A DNA stretch of 64,000 nt, taken from Nocardia huaxiensis (GTDB lineage: Bacteria > Actinomycetota > Actinomycetes > Mycobacteriales > Mycobacteriaceae). The notes beneath the pieces are model-generated. The model did no database searches, was not told the origin of the DNA, and was given only the letters and a program-made list of their open reading frames with translations. The DNA lies in contig NZ_CP059399.1 in assembly GCF_013744875.1 (NCBI RefSeq), forward strand, positions 6,820,001 to 6,884,000, given 5' to 3'. The first letter of the stretch is position 1; the number at the start of each line of letters is the position of its first letter. The position numbers and the translations under genes were made by a program. Positions 25,373 through 38,633 of the stretch are shown here, piece by piece.

Positions 25373-26236
25373 TCAGCCGAGGGGGTTGCGGCCGGGCTCG
25401 GCGCCGGACATGTCGGTGATGCGATCCCAGTTGGCGGCGACCTCGTCGATGGTGGGCGGCTGGGCGAACAGGACCGGCTTGTTGGCGAAGAGCTGGACGC
25501 GCTGCACCGAGCCTCCGCCGACGACGAGAACCGTTGCGGTGTCGGCACATTCCTCGCTGACCAGGTAGCCGACCACGGGGGCCACGTGCGCGGGGTCGAG
25601 CTGCTCGAGCACCTCGGCCGGGGCGATGTCGGCGGTCATGCGGGTGGAGGCAAGGGGCGCAACGGCATTCGCGGTGATGTCGTACTTGCGGCCCTCGATG
25701 GCGAGGGTGTTGATCAGCCCGACCAGACCCAGTTTCGCCGCGCCGTAGTTGGCCTGACCGAAGTTGCCGTACAGGCCCGAGGTGGAGGTGGCTACCACCA
25801 CGCGACCGAAGCCCTGCTCCCGGAAATGCGGCCAGGCGGCGCGGGTGACGTGATAGCCGCCCGACAGATGCACCTGCTGCACGGCATTCCACTGCTCGGT
25901 GGTCATCTTGTGAAAGGAGGTGTCGCGCAGGATGCCCGCATTGTTGACCACGCCGTGCACCGCGCCGAAATTGTCCAGGGCGGTCTTGATCAGCGCCTGC
26001 GCCCCCTCCTCGGTGGCAACGCTGTCGTAATTGGCCACAGCCGTGCCGCCCGCCGCGCGAATCTCCGCCACCACGGCATCGGCCATGGCGGTTCCCGCAC
26101 CCGAGCCGTCGCGCGCCCCACCGAGGTCGTTCACCACGACCAGCGCACCCTCGCTCGCCAGCAATTTGGCGTACTCGCGGCCCAGGCCGCCGCCCGCACC
26201 GGTGACGACAACGACCCGATCGGTTACTCCGGGCAT
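25373..26236 (-). CDS. SDR family oxidoreductase (3-hydroxyacyl-CoA dehydrogenase-like)
   Basis: A 287-residue short-chain dehydrogenase. The NAD(P) loop is TGAGGGLGREYA, the NNAG motif is present, and the catalytic Ser-Tyr-Lys lies in STSGLYGNFGQANYGAAK. The C-terminal extension (VFNK-like region to RITDMSGAEPGRNPLG) resembles the (3R)-hydroxyacyl-CoA dehydrogenase units of peroxisomal-type multifunctional enzymes. A role in lipid or steroid side-chain beta-oxidation is therefore likely. The ATG at 26236 follows GGAGGAG. It is divergent from furA. Confidence 0.88.
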   Translation of the reverse strand: MPGVTDRVVVVTGAGGGLGREYAKLLASEGALVVVNDLGGARDGSGAGTAMADAVVAEIRAAGGTAVANYDSVATEEGAQALIKTALDNFGAVHGVVNNAGILRDTSFHKMTTEQWNAVQQVHLSGGYHVTRAAWPHFREQGFGRVVVATSTSGLYGNFGQANYGAAKLGLVGLINTLAIEGRKYDITANAVAPLASTRMTADIAPAEVLEQLDPAHVAPVVGYLVSEECADTATVLVVGGGSVQRVQLFANKPVLFAQPPTIDEVAANWDRITDMSGAEPGRNPLG

Positions 26237-26392
26237 GTTTCTCCTCCATCTCGATTCCGGCCTCCGATACAAGTCCAGGAATCGACCGAGGTCAATTACC
26301 GCCCCGGGCGGAGCGAGCGGCGCGACGGCGGACAGCGCGGTAACGCCTTGGCGCACAGCCATTTCGATGCGGGCGCATGGACCGAGAAATGC

Positions 26393-26420
26393 TTGACTCG
26401 TTCCAGAAAAGGGGTAAGAC
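26393..26420 (+). promoter_or_regulatory. furA promoter (near-leaderless)
   Basis: A -35 TTGACT (26393-26398) and a -10 TAAGAC (26415-26420) with 16-base spacing lie just before the furA GTG at 26429. Transcription would begin at or next to the start codon, as described for mycobacterial furA. Confidence 0.6.
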
Positions 26421-26428
26421 TGCAGGGC

Positions 26429-29078
<2,650 letters not shown>

Positions 29079-29090
29079 GCCGATGAAGTG

Positions 29091-29124
29091 CACTCGGGCC
29101 GGTCCTTCGGGACCGGCCCGAGTG
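29091..29124. terminator. katG terminator hairpin with TTCG loop
   Basis: CACTCGGGCCGGTCC - TTCG - GGACCGGCCCGAGTG: a perfect 15-pair stem with a stable tetraloop and TCGTTT after it. It lies between the convergent katG and chorismate mutase-like genes. Confidence 0.88.
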
Positions 29125-29136
29125 TCGTTTCGGGAG

Positions 29137-29427
29137 TCAGCCGGCGGATTGATCGGTGAGCGCGCGGTGCCGGCGCTGCTCGAGCTCGATGAAACCGTCG
29201 ATCATCGTGTTGTACACCCGCTCGACGAGGTCCGGATCCACTCCGTGCCGGACTGCCAGTTCGCGCAGTCGCACCATCATCCGCGCGCGGCGATCGGGCG
29301 CGCGCACTTCGGCTTCATTGCGTTTGAACGTCGCCGCGCGCATCACCAATTGCTGTCGCGCGCCGAGCAGTTCGACGATGCGGGCATCGATGTCGTCGAT
29401 TTCGCGACGTACTTCTTCCAGTGACAT
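29137..29427 (-). CDS. Chorismate mutase (AroQ class) family protein
   Basis: A 96-residue all-helical protein. It carries the AroQ pattern: RREIDDIDARIVELLGAR, then K in TFKRNEAEV, RAPDRRARMM, and a C-terminal helix with ERVYNTMIDGFIELEQ. It may convert chorismate to prephenate. Some relatives act as isochorismate-pyruvate lyases, and those cannot be told apart from this sequence alone. The ATG at 29427 has AAAGGA nine bases upstream. Confidence 0.85.
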   Translation of the reverse strand: MSLEEVRREIDDIDARIVELLGARQQLVMRAATFKRNEAEVRAPDRRARMMVRLRELAVRHGVDPDLVERVYNTMIDGFIELEQRRHRALTDQSAG

Positions 29428-29559
29428 GAACCTCGATCCTTTCGATTCATCCAACCACACGCCGATGACCGAGTTGCGCTAGAGTCGCATCGACTGGTCG
29501 GGGGTTGGTACCGGTGAGTCCGCGTCGGAACACGGCGCGGAGCAGGAGGGGAAATCCTG

Positions 29560-30534
29560 ATGCGTTTGGGCGCAAGGCTTCTGACAGCAGGGGCCGCCCT
29601 GTTGAGCATTCCACTGGCCGCCGCGGTGGCGGCGCCGAATCCGGCGCTGGCGGCACCGGCTTTCGGCCCTGTACACCGTTCTCCCGCAGTCGGTTTCGAG
29701 GAGCTGATGGTCCCGTCGAGCATGGGGCCGATCAAGGTGCAGGTGCAGTGGGCCAAGCGCGGCGGCAGCGCCGCGCTCTACCTGCTCGACGGCATGGCGG
29801 CGCGAGATGACAAGAGCGCGTGGACATTCGAGACGAATGCGCTGCAGCAATTCGGCGAGGACGATGTCACCCTGGTGATGCCGGTGGGCGGGCAGTCGAG
29901 CTGGTATGCCGACTGGGCGTCGGCGAGCAATACCAACGGCCAGAAGTACACCTACAAATGGGAGACCTTCCTGACCAAGGAATTACCCGATTTCCTTGCC
30001 GGGTACGGTGTTTCGCGCACCAACAATGGTGTCGTCGGATTGTCCATGAGCGGTAGCGCCGCGCTCATGCTGGCGGCCTATCATCGCGATCAGTTCAAGT
30101 TCGCCGGATCGTTCTCGGGCGCGTTGAACCTGTCCGCGCCCGGCATGCGTGAGGCCATTCGTGTCGCCGTATTGCGTTGGGGCGCATTCAATATCGATGC
30201 CATGGCGGCTCCGTGGAGCCCGGCGTGGCTGCGCATGGACCCGTTCGTGTTCGCCCAGCAGCTCAAGGGCCTGCCCATGTTCATCTCCGCCGGCAGCGCC
30301 CTGCCCGGACCCGAACACCGGCCCAATGGCGTCGGCGAGGTCTTCGACACCGCGGTGAGCATGGGCATCGAGGCGGTCACCCTGGCCAACACCAGATCCT
30401 TCCAGGTGCGGCTGAACTCGCTGGGCATCGGCGCCACCTTCGACTTCCCCGCGACCGGCATCCACACCTGGCGATACTGGGAGGCCGAGCTGTGGAAGGC
30501 CCGTCCGGCCATCCTCAGCGCGCTCAACGCATAA
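29560..30534 (+). CDS. Secreted mycolyltransferase (antigen 85 family)
   Basis: A 324-residue protein. A signal peptide (residues 1-32, ending ALAA) precedes an esterase/antigen-85 alpha/beta-hydrolase. It has LMVPSSMGPIKVQVQW, the oxyanion segment YLLDGMAARDD, the nucleophile elbow GLSMSG, and the catalytic His in TGIHTWRYWEAEL. It transfers mycolates onto trehalose and cell-wall arabinan outside the membrane. It is the second such enzyme in the window and supports the Mycobacteriales assignment. Confidence 0.92.
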   Translation: MRLGARLLTAGAALLSIPLAAAVAAPNPALAAPAFGPVHRSPAVGFEELMVPSSMGPIKVQVQWAKRGGSAALYLLDGMAARDDKSAWTFETNALQQFGEDDVTLVMPVGGQSSWYADWASASNTNGQKYTYKWETFLTKELPDFLAGYGVSRTNNGVVGLSMSGSAALMLAAYHRDQFKFAGSFSGALNLSAPGMREAIRVAVLRWGAFNIDAMAAPWSPAWLRMDPFVFAQQLKGLPMFISAGSALPGPEHRPNGVGEVFDTAVSMGIEAVTLANTRSFQVRLNSLGIGATFDFPATGIHTWRYWEAELWKARPAILSALNA

Positions 30535-30588
30535 CGCGCCGAGCACCGGCCCGCGTGCGGCATCACCGCCGCATGCGAGGCTGGTGCC

Positions 30589-30693
30589 GTGACGATTCCA
30601 CTCCAGGATCAGGTCGAAACGCTGCTCGCGGGACCGCACCCGCCGGAGCAGTTGAGCCGCTTGATCGCCGCCGCACCGGGGTTATCGTTGTAG
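30589..30693 (+). CDS. Candidate 34-residue peptide
   Basis: A GTG opens a 34-codon frame (TIPLQDQVETLLAGPHPP, ending in LIAAAPGLSL). It lies between the mycolyltransferase and the next small gene. The amphipathic composition looks protein-like, but there is no clear ribosome site. It could be a remnant of a larger gene or a leaderless small protein. Confidence 0.25.
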   Translation: MTIPLQDQVETLLAGPHPPEQLSRLIAAAPGLSL

Positions 30694-30740
30694 CGGGTTC
30701 AGTGAGCAGCCCCCGGATCGACAGCCTCGGGTGATTCCAC

Positions 30741-30998
30741 ATGGACACGACAACCCCCTCCGATGAGCCCGCCCGCTCGCGCCGGCCGATTTCGGCGACG
30801 GCGCGCATGCTCGCCTCCTCGGCCGCCGAAACGCAGGTGATCGCGGCCCATCTGCGCGCGCGACTCCAGCAGATGGAACAGGATGTCCTGTCTGCCCAGG
30901 AACGCTCGCACCAGGCCCAGCTCCGCCTGCAGGCGGCCCAGGCCGCCCTCGCGCGGGCTCGCGCACAATTGCACCGCACCAGAGACGCGTCGGCCTAA
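30741..30998 (+). CDS. Small coiled-coil protein
   Basis: An 85-residue protein. After a polar N-terminus, residues about 25-80 form one long Ala/Gln/Arg/Leu helix (HLRARLQQMEQDVLSAQERS), predicted as coiled coil by composition and heptad-like spacing. It overlaps the antiporter gene on the other strand by 4 bases. No ribosome site is obvious. Function is unknown. Confidence 0.5.
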   Translation: MDTTTPSDEPARSRRPISATARMLASSAAETQVIAAHLRARLQQMEQDVLSAQERSHQAQLRLQAAQAALARARAQLHRTRDASA

Positions 30999-32197
30999 CC
31001 GGGCCGCGCGGACGCGGGTTCGGCGAGCCGGTGGGCGATCCACGGGGTCGCCAGGCCGTGCAGGGCGACACTGCCCACCACCACGACGACGGCGATGGAC
31101 AGGACGAGTTCGCCGTCGCTGTCGCCGTGCAGGTCGTTGTAGGCGAGCAGGGCGAAGACGATCGTCGCCACGCCGCGTGGACCCAGCCAGCCGAGCAGTG
31201 CCCGGTCCACGCGGCCGAAGGAGGAGCCGAGCATCGAAATCGCTACCGGGACAAGGCGGATCACGGTCAGGGCCAGCAGGGCGTAGAGGAGGACGCGCCA
31301 GTTCGGGGCGACGATGCCGACGGCGACATTGCCGACCATGAACCACAGGACGAGGGCGAAGAATTCGCCGACTTCCTCGGCCAGTTCCAGGGATCGGCGC
31401 GGGAGTCGGCCCCGGGTCATGTGGAAGGTGATGCCGGCGATGAAGGCCGCCACGAAGGCGTTGCCGCCGAAAGTCGTCGCGAGCGCGTAGGCGATGACGG
31501 GGATGGTGAGGATGCCGAGGCGGACGGCGCGCTCGCCGGTCCAGTCGTGCGTCCAGGCGCGCAGCATCAGGTAGCCGGCGGCCGCGCCGAGCGGGATGCC
31601 GATGAGCGCCGAAATGGCCAGGGCCGGAAGGAATTGGCCGAGCGCGTCGAGTGGCGGGGCGTCGCCGGCGCTCGAGTGTGCCGCGTGCACGGCGAATACG
31701 AAGACGGGGGCGACGAAGCCGTCGTTGTAGCCGCTTTCGGCATTGAGCACCTGACGGACGCGTACCGGGAAGCGGCGGTCGCGCACCAGGGTGGAGACCG
31801 GCACCAGATCGGTCGGAATGGCCAGCGCCGCGATCATGAGCAGCACCGGCCAGGACAGACCGGGCAGCAGCGCTGCGCCCAGGCCCCAGGCGGCGAGCAG
31901 GCTCAGCGGCAGGGCGATGAGCAGCAGCCGGGCCACGATGCCCGGCATCGGCCCGAGGATGCCGCGCCGGATCTCGACCGCGTCGACGAACAGGAACAGC
32001 GCCAGCACCAGTTCGGCAGCCTGCTGGGCGCCCTTCGTGCCGAGTGCGGCGACCAGCGCGTCGTCGCTGATCCAGCCGCACAGCATGCCGAGCACGATCA
32101 TCACCAGCGGCGCGGGAATCCAGTGCCGCGACAGCTGCTTCGACATCAGCGACCACACCGCGATGACGATCATCGTGCCGGTGAGAATCCCGATCAT
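30995..32197 (-). CDS. Cation:proton antiporter (CPA1/NhaP-like)
   Basis: A 400-residue membrane protein with about twelve helices. The family motif ESGYNDGFVAPVFV (the CPA1 ESxxNDG segment) and the glycine-rich FGGNAFVAAFIAGI and GPRGVATIVFALL segments are present. It exchanges Na+ or K+ for H+ across the cytoplasmic membrane. The ATG at 32197 follows a TACGAT -10-like box by 7 bases and no ribosome site, so a leaderless transcript is plausible. Confidence 0.88.
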   Translation of the reverse strand: MIGILTGTMIVIAVWSLMSKQLSRHWIPAPLVMIVLGMLCGWISDDALVAALGTKGAQQAAELVLALFLFVDAVEIRRGILGPMPGIVARLLLIALPLSLLAAWGLGAALLPGLSWPVLLMIAALAIPTDLVPVSTLVRDRRFPVRVRQVLNAESGYNDGFVAPVFVFAVHAAHSSAGDAPPLDALGQFLPALAISALIGIPLGAAAGYLMLRAWTHDWTGERAVRLGILTIPVIAYALATTFGGNAFVAAFIAGITFHMTRGRLPRRSLELAEEVGEFFALVLWFMVGNVAVGIVAPNWRVLLYALLALTVIRLVPVAISMLGSSFGRVDRALLGWLGPRGVATIVFALLAYNDLHGDSDGELVLSIAVVVVVGSVALHGLATPWIAHRLAEPASARPG

Positions 32198-32250
32198 CAG
32201 CAAGATCGTACTGATCGGTCCCTATACCGCGGTGAGGCGCCGCCCGCGAT

Positions 32251-32532
32251 TCACGGGGCGGGACAGAACATGTCACAGGTCGCGGGCGGGGCCGGGCCGG
32301 GCGTCGGGGCATCGTCGAAATCGGCGGCGCTGATCAGGATCATCAGGGCGACGCCCGCCCCGAGGATCGCGAGCAGAACTATCGCGACCACCGCCCAATT
32401 GAGCCGGGGGAAGGTGATGACCTCGGTGCCGTCGTCGAGCACCAGGAACAGCACGGCGGCACTGGTTCCCGGCGAACGGGAAACCTGATGCAGAACGGTG
32501 CCGAGCCACCACCGTCCGGACCGACCGAACAT
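32251..32532 (-). CDS. Hypothetical single-pass membrane protein
   Basis: A 93-residue protein. A short soluble N-terminus (FGRSGRWWLGTVLHQVSRSP, DDGTEVITFP) is followed by one strong hydrophobic helix (about 52-75; AVVAIVLLAILGAGVALMIL) and a Pro-rich tail with two Cys. The start is uncertain: the ATG at 32622 gives a 123-residue version. It lies on the same strand just upstream of the antiporter gene. Confidence 0.6.
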   Translation of the reverse strand: MFGRSGRWWLGTVLHQVSRSPGTSAAVLFLVLDDGTEVITFPRLNWAVVAIVLLAILGAGVALMILISAADFDDAPTPGPAPPATCDMFCPAP

Positions 32533-32715
32533 GAGCCTGATCCCACCACTGGAAGTGAACGCCGAGGTTCCGGCAGTATCCACGCTACGTCTCACCTGCG
32601 ACGATAGGGACAACCTATGCAATCGCTTCGGTTACGCGTTCGACCGGGCGTGGGCGCTCGGGTCGGCAAGTCCCGCAGATCATTCCGAACATTCCCCCGT
32701 GAATCGCGTGCTGGC

Positions 32716-32721
32716 TAGGAT
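32716..32721 (+). promoter_or_regulatory. -10 box TAGGAT for a leaderless VOC gene
   Basis: TAGGAT lies exactly 6 bases before the GTG at 32728. This places the transcription start at the codon. The marR gene at 60581 has the same box at the same distance. Confidence 0.5.
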
Positions 32722-32727
32722 CGAGTC

Positions 32728-33120
32728 GTGGCTATCGCGCGACTCGGATCCATCACCCTCGATTGCGACGACCCCGAACCGCTGGCCGCCTTCTGGGCCG
32801 AGCTGCTCGGCGGCAAGATCATCCTCTCGAACGGGAAGTTCGTGATGGTGCAGGTGTCGCACACGTATCTGACCGCCCATCGGGTACCGGGCTATCGAGC
32901 GCCCGTATGGCCGGAAGAGGCCCCGCCCAAGCAGATTCACCTCGACCTCGCGGCGCACGATCTGGACGCCGCCCAGGAACAAGCCGCCGCACTCGGCGCC
33001 CGGATCGCCGACCACCAGCCGAATCCGGACGTCTGCCGTGTCTTGTTCGACCCCGCCGGTCACCCGTTCTGCTTCAGCCGCCCCATGGCGCAACTGCTCG
33101 ACGCGGCCTCCGGTTCGTGA
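32728..33120 (+). CDS. VOC family (glyoxalase-like) protein
   Basis: A 130-residue single-domain vicinal-oxygen-chelate protein with two beta-alpha-beta3 halves. DCDDPEPLAAFWAELLGG begins the first half, and QIHLDLAAHDLDAAQEQAAALGA begins the second. Such small proteins range from dioxygenase and isomerase relatives to antibiotic-binding proteins, so the substrate is open. The GTG start at 32728 is supported by the adjacent -10 box. Confidence 0.85.
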   Translation: MAIARLGSITLDCDDPEPLAAFWAELLGGKIILSNGKFVMVQVSHTYLTAHRVPGYRAPVWPEEAPPKQIHLDLAAHDLDAAQEQAAALGARIADHQPNPDVCRVLFDPAGHPFCFSRPMAQLLDAASGS

Positions 33121-33272
33121 GTTCGGGCTACCGGCAACAGCATTCGGAGCAGGTGCGCTGCTGAACTACGCGCGAGTCACATGCCGGAGATTGTACGATG
33201 CGACCGCGCCTACTACAGTCGCCCGTACCAGACAGTCCCGGGCCGCGGGCGCGTGACTGTGAGAGGGGGACC

Positions 33273-35657
33273 ATGGTGCAGCTGGTGGCACGCGACTCGT
33301 TCGCGGGATACAGCATCGAAGGCGTGCTGGGAACCGGCGGAATGGGTACGGTCTACCTGGCACGGCATCCCCGATTGCCCCGCTCGATCGCGTTGAAGCT
33401 GCTGCACTCTCACATCTCCGCCGACCCCGATCTGCGGCGACGCTTCGAGCAGGAGTCCGAGATCGCCGCGCGGCTCGATCATCCGGGCATCGTGGGCGTG
33501 CACGACTGCGGCAACCACGACGGCCTGCTGTGGATCGCCATGCAGTACATCCCCGGCACCGATGCGTCGCGACTCGAAAGCCGTTCCGTCACAGTGGAAC
33601 GCGCGCTGCGCATCATCTCCGAGACCGCCGCCGCCCTCGATTACGCGCACAGCCGCGAGATCCTGCATCGCGACATCAAACCCGCCAATATCCTGCTGTC
33701 CGCGGCGGAGCCGGGACGCGCCGAGCGGGCCATCCTCACCGACTTCGGCATCGCGCGGCTGCTCAATGCCGGCACCGCGGTGACGGCCACCGGAACCTTC
33801 ACCGCCACACTGGATTACGCATCCCCCGAACAGCTCAACGGTCAGACGGTCGACGGCCGCACCGACCAGTACTCGCTGGCCTGCACCCTGTTCGCCCTGC
33901 TGTCCGGGTCCGCGCCGTTCCACGCGCCGAGCCCCGGCCAGGTCGTCGCCGGGCACATCGGGAAGAAGCCGCCCCGGCTGAGCAGCCTGCGCCCCGGCCT
34001 CCCCCAGCCGCTGGACGAGGTGGTCCTGCGCGCCATGGCCAAGGATCCCGCCGACCGATTCGCCAACTGCACCGAATTCGCCACGGCCGCACTGGCTGCC
34101 GTGAACGGCAAACCCGCGACGCACGCCCCGGCCGCCCAGGACACGCCGACCGGGCTGGCGGCGCTGGCGGCCTGGGCCGAGTCCTCGGCGCGTGCGGAAT
34201 CCTCGGCGGCACAGCAGGGGGAGCGAACCGACGCCCCGGCCTCGGCCGGAAACGGCTCCGCACGGCACCGAGCGGAGTCACCCGCGCGCAGGGCCGCACG
34301 CGCGGAATCCGCGACGCACCTGGCGCAGACGGAATCTCCGGCGCTCTCGACGCCCGCCGCATCTCTCGCGGCACAGGTACCCGCAGACGCGGCTCCACGT
34401 GCGGGCGGTGACGGGTCTCCGGCCGCACGCGCCGCCACCCAGCCTCCGGCACCGTGGTCGGCGGCCATGACATCCGCGGCATCACGAGCCGGGTCTGCGG
34501 CGGCGTCGGCATCACGGGCGGGGGCCGCGGCCTCCCGGCCGGCGTCCCCGGGCTCGAGAGCGGCCTCCGCCGGTGCTCCCCCATCGGCGTCGGCGCGGCT
34601 GGAATCGGCTGCGCGGCAGCCCAATCGGAAGGCGCTGGTGGCGGCGGCGATGGCGGCGGTCATCGCGACCGGCGGCGCCGTGGTCGCACTGGACATGCTG
34701 TCCTCCGACACGCAGAGCACCGCCGCCGAGGTGACCACCATCCCGGTCGGCAAGGGCAACGACGGTGATATCGCGATCGATTCGGCCTCGCAGCGGGCCT
34801 ACGTCGTCAACAGCGTCGACAACACCGTGACCGTCATCGACACCCGATCCAGGACCGTGGCCGCGACGGTGGGCGTCGGCGAGTATCCGCGCGGGGTGGC
34901 GCTGGATTCGGCCGCCCGCACCGCCTACGTGATCAATTCGGTGTCGGCGGTGGGCAATCAGAGCACGGTCTCGGTGCTCGACATGACCACGAACACGGTC
35001 ACCGCCACCATTCCCACCGGGAAGAACTCCACGGCCATCGCGTTCGACAGCGGAACGCATTCGCTGTTCGTGGTCGACAAGAACGATACGGCACCGGCCG
35101 ATCAGCGCTACTCGCTGACCGTGATCGACCCCGCCGCGAAAACCGTCACCGCCACGATCCCGCTGGGTTCGGTTCCCGCGGAGGCGGTCACGATCGATTC
35201 GAGCACGCACACGGCCTACGTGACCACGCGCACCGACCGCGCCGTCAAGGTCGTGGACACCGTCGCGCACACGGTGCGCGCGACGATTCCGCTACAGGCG
35301 CACGGGGATACCTACGATCGCATCACCATCGACACCGGACGCCGCACCCTCTACATCACCGACGGCACCACCATCACCCTGGTCGACACCGGCACCAACG
35401 CCATCCTGCACACCATCGAACTCGACATCTCGTCGGCCCGGATGGATCAGGCGCAGCGCAATGTTGCCATCGACCCGAAGACCGGAACCGCCTACGCGGT
35501 AGGGCCTTTCAACGGCGTGCAGGTGGTCGACACCGTTTCCCGCAGCGTCACCGGCGAGATCACCGTGCCCACCTCGAAGGGCATCTCGGTCGACCCGGCC
35601 ACCCACGACGTCTATGTGAACAGCGGCAGCGGCTACGTGTCGGTGCTCGACCGCTGA
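33273..35657 (+). CDS. Serine/threonine protein kinase with extracellular YVTN beta-propeller (PknD-like)
   Basis: A 794-residue transmembrane kinase. The kinase domain spans about 10-275: Gly loop GTGGMG, Lys42 in ALKLL, HRDIKPAN at 132-139, DFG at 157-159, and it is an RD-type kinase. A long Ala/Ser/Arg/Pro-rich linker follows (about 290-450), then one transmembrane helix (about 451-475). The outside domain is made of repeats resembling YVTN/YncE blades (AYVVNSVDNTVTVIDTRSRT). Mycobacterium tuberculosis PknD has the same plan. GAGGGGGA lies just before the ATG. Confidence 0.92.
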   Translation: MVQLVARDSFAGYSIEGVLGTGGMGTVYLARHPRLPRSIALKLLHSHISADPDLRRRFEQESEIAARLDHPGIVGVHDCGNHDGLLWIAMQYIPGTDASRLESRSVTVERALRIISETAAALDYAHSREILHRDIKPANILLSAAEPGRAERAILTDFGIARLLNAGTAVTATGTFTATLDYASPEQLNGQTVDGRTDQYSLACTLFALLSGSAPFHAPSPGQVVAGHIGKKPPRLSSLRPGLPQPLDEVVLRAMAKDPADRFANCTEFATAALAAVNGKPATHAPAAQDTPTGLAALAAWAESSARAESSAAQQGERTDAPASAGNGSARHRAESPARRAARAESATHLAQTESPALSTPAASLAAQVPADAAPRAGGDGSPAARAATQPPAPWSAAMTSAASRAGSAAASASRAGAAASRPASPGSRAASAGAPPSASARLESAARQPNRKALVAAAMAAVIATGGAVVALDMLSSDTQSTAAEVTTIPVGKGNDGDIAIDSASQRAYVVNSVDNTVTVIDTRSRTVAATVGVGEYPRGVALDSAARTAYVINSVSAVGNQSTVSVLDMTTNTVTATIPTGKNSTAIAFDSGTHSLFVVDKNDTAPADQRYSLTVIDPAAKTVTATIPLGSVPAEAVTIDSSTHTAYVTTRTDRAVKVVDTVAHTVRATIPLQAHGDTYDRITIDTGRRTLYITDGTTITLVDTGTNAILHTIELDISSARMDQAQRNVAIDPKTGTAYAVGPFNGVQVVDTVSRSVTGEITVPTSKGISVDPATHDVYVNSGSGYVSVLDR

Positions 35658-35661
35658 CGGC

Positions 35662-38265
<2,604 letters not shown>

Positions 38266-38489
38266 GCCCCCAGGCTAGCCGCAACCGCCCCATGCGGACC
38301 ATCCGCAACACACGGCTCACCCACATCACACGATCCGCCGACCGCCCTGCCGAACTGCGCATCGCGCCAGAAAAACCGACCATACGCAGGCAATACCGCG
38401 AGACAGCAGCATCAGACCACAGCAACGTGCCGTAGGACACTCGACACGCCCGACCCGGCGCTGCCGTCCGCCCACGGAGGCGACACCTC

Positions 38490-38580
38490 CGTCATCCCGG
38501 CATGCTTTTGGCCGGGATCCACCACACTCGGTAGTGCCGCCAACCGGGTGGATCCCCGCCAAAGGCACGCGGGGATGACG
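38490..38580. repeat. REP-like intergenic palindromic element
   Basis: A 91-base imperfect palindrome. The outer 34 bases on each side (CGTCATCCCGGCATGCTTTT... and ...CGCGGGGATGACG) are inverted copies with about five mismatches, around a short central stem-loop. A partial second copy of the right end (CGCGGGGATGACG) recurs at 38591-38603. It fills the gap between ftsK and the SARP gene. The chance reading frames through it spell phrases like VIPACLW and KHAGMT, reminiscent of the frames seen through REP-type repeats in other bacteria. Confidence 0.7.
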
Positions 38581-38633
38581 CGGTGAACATCGCGGGGATG
38601 ACGAGGTAAGTATCGCGTCTTCAACCTCAGCGC

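Noticed and set aside
38412..38624. A 70-codon minus-strand frame between ftsK and the SARP gene
   Set aside because: Most of it is a reading of the palindromic element, so it is not treated as a gene.
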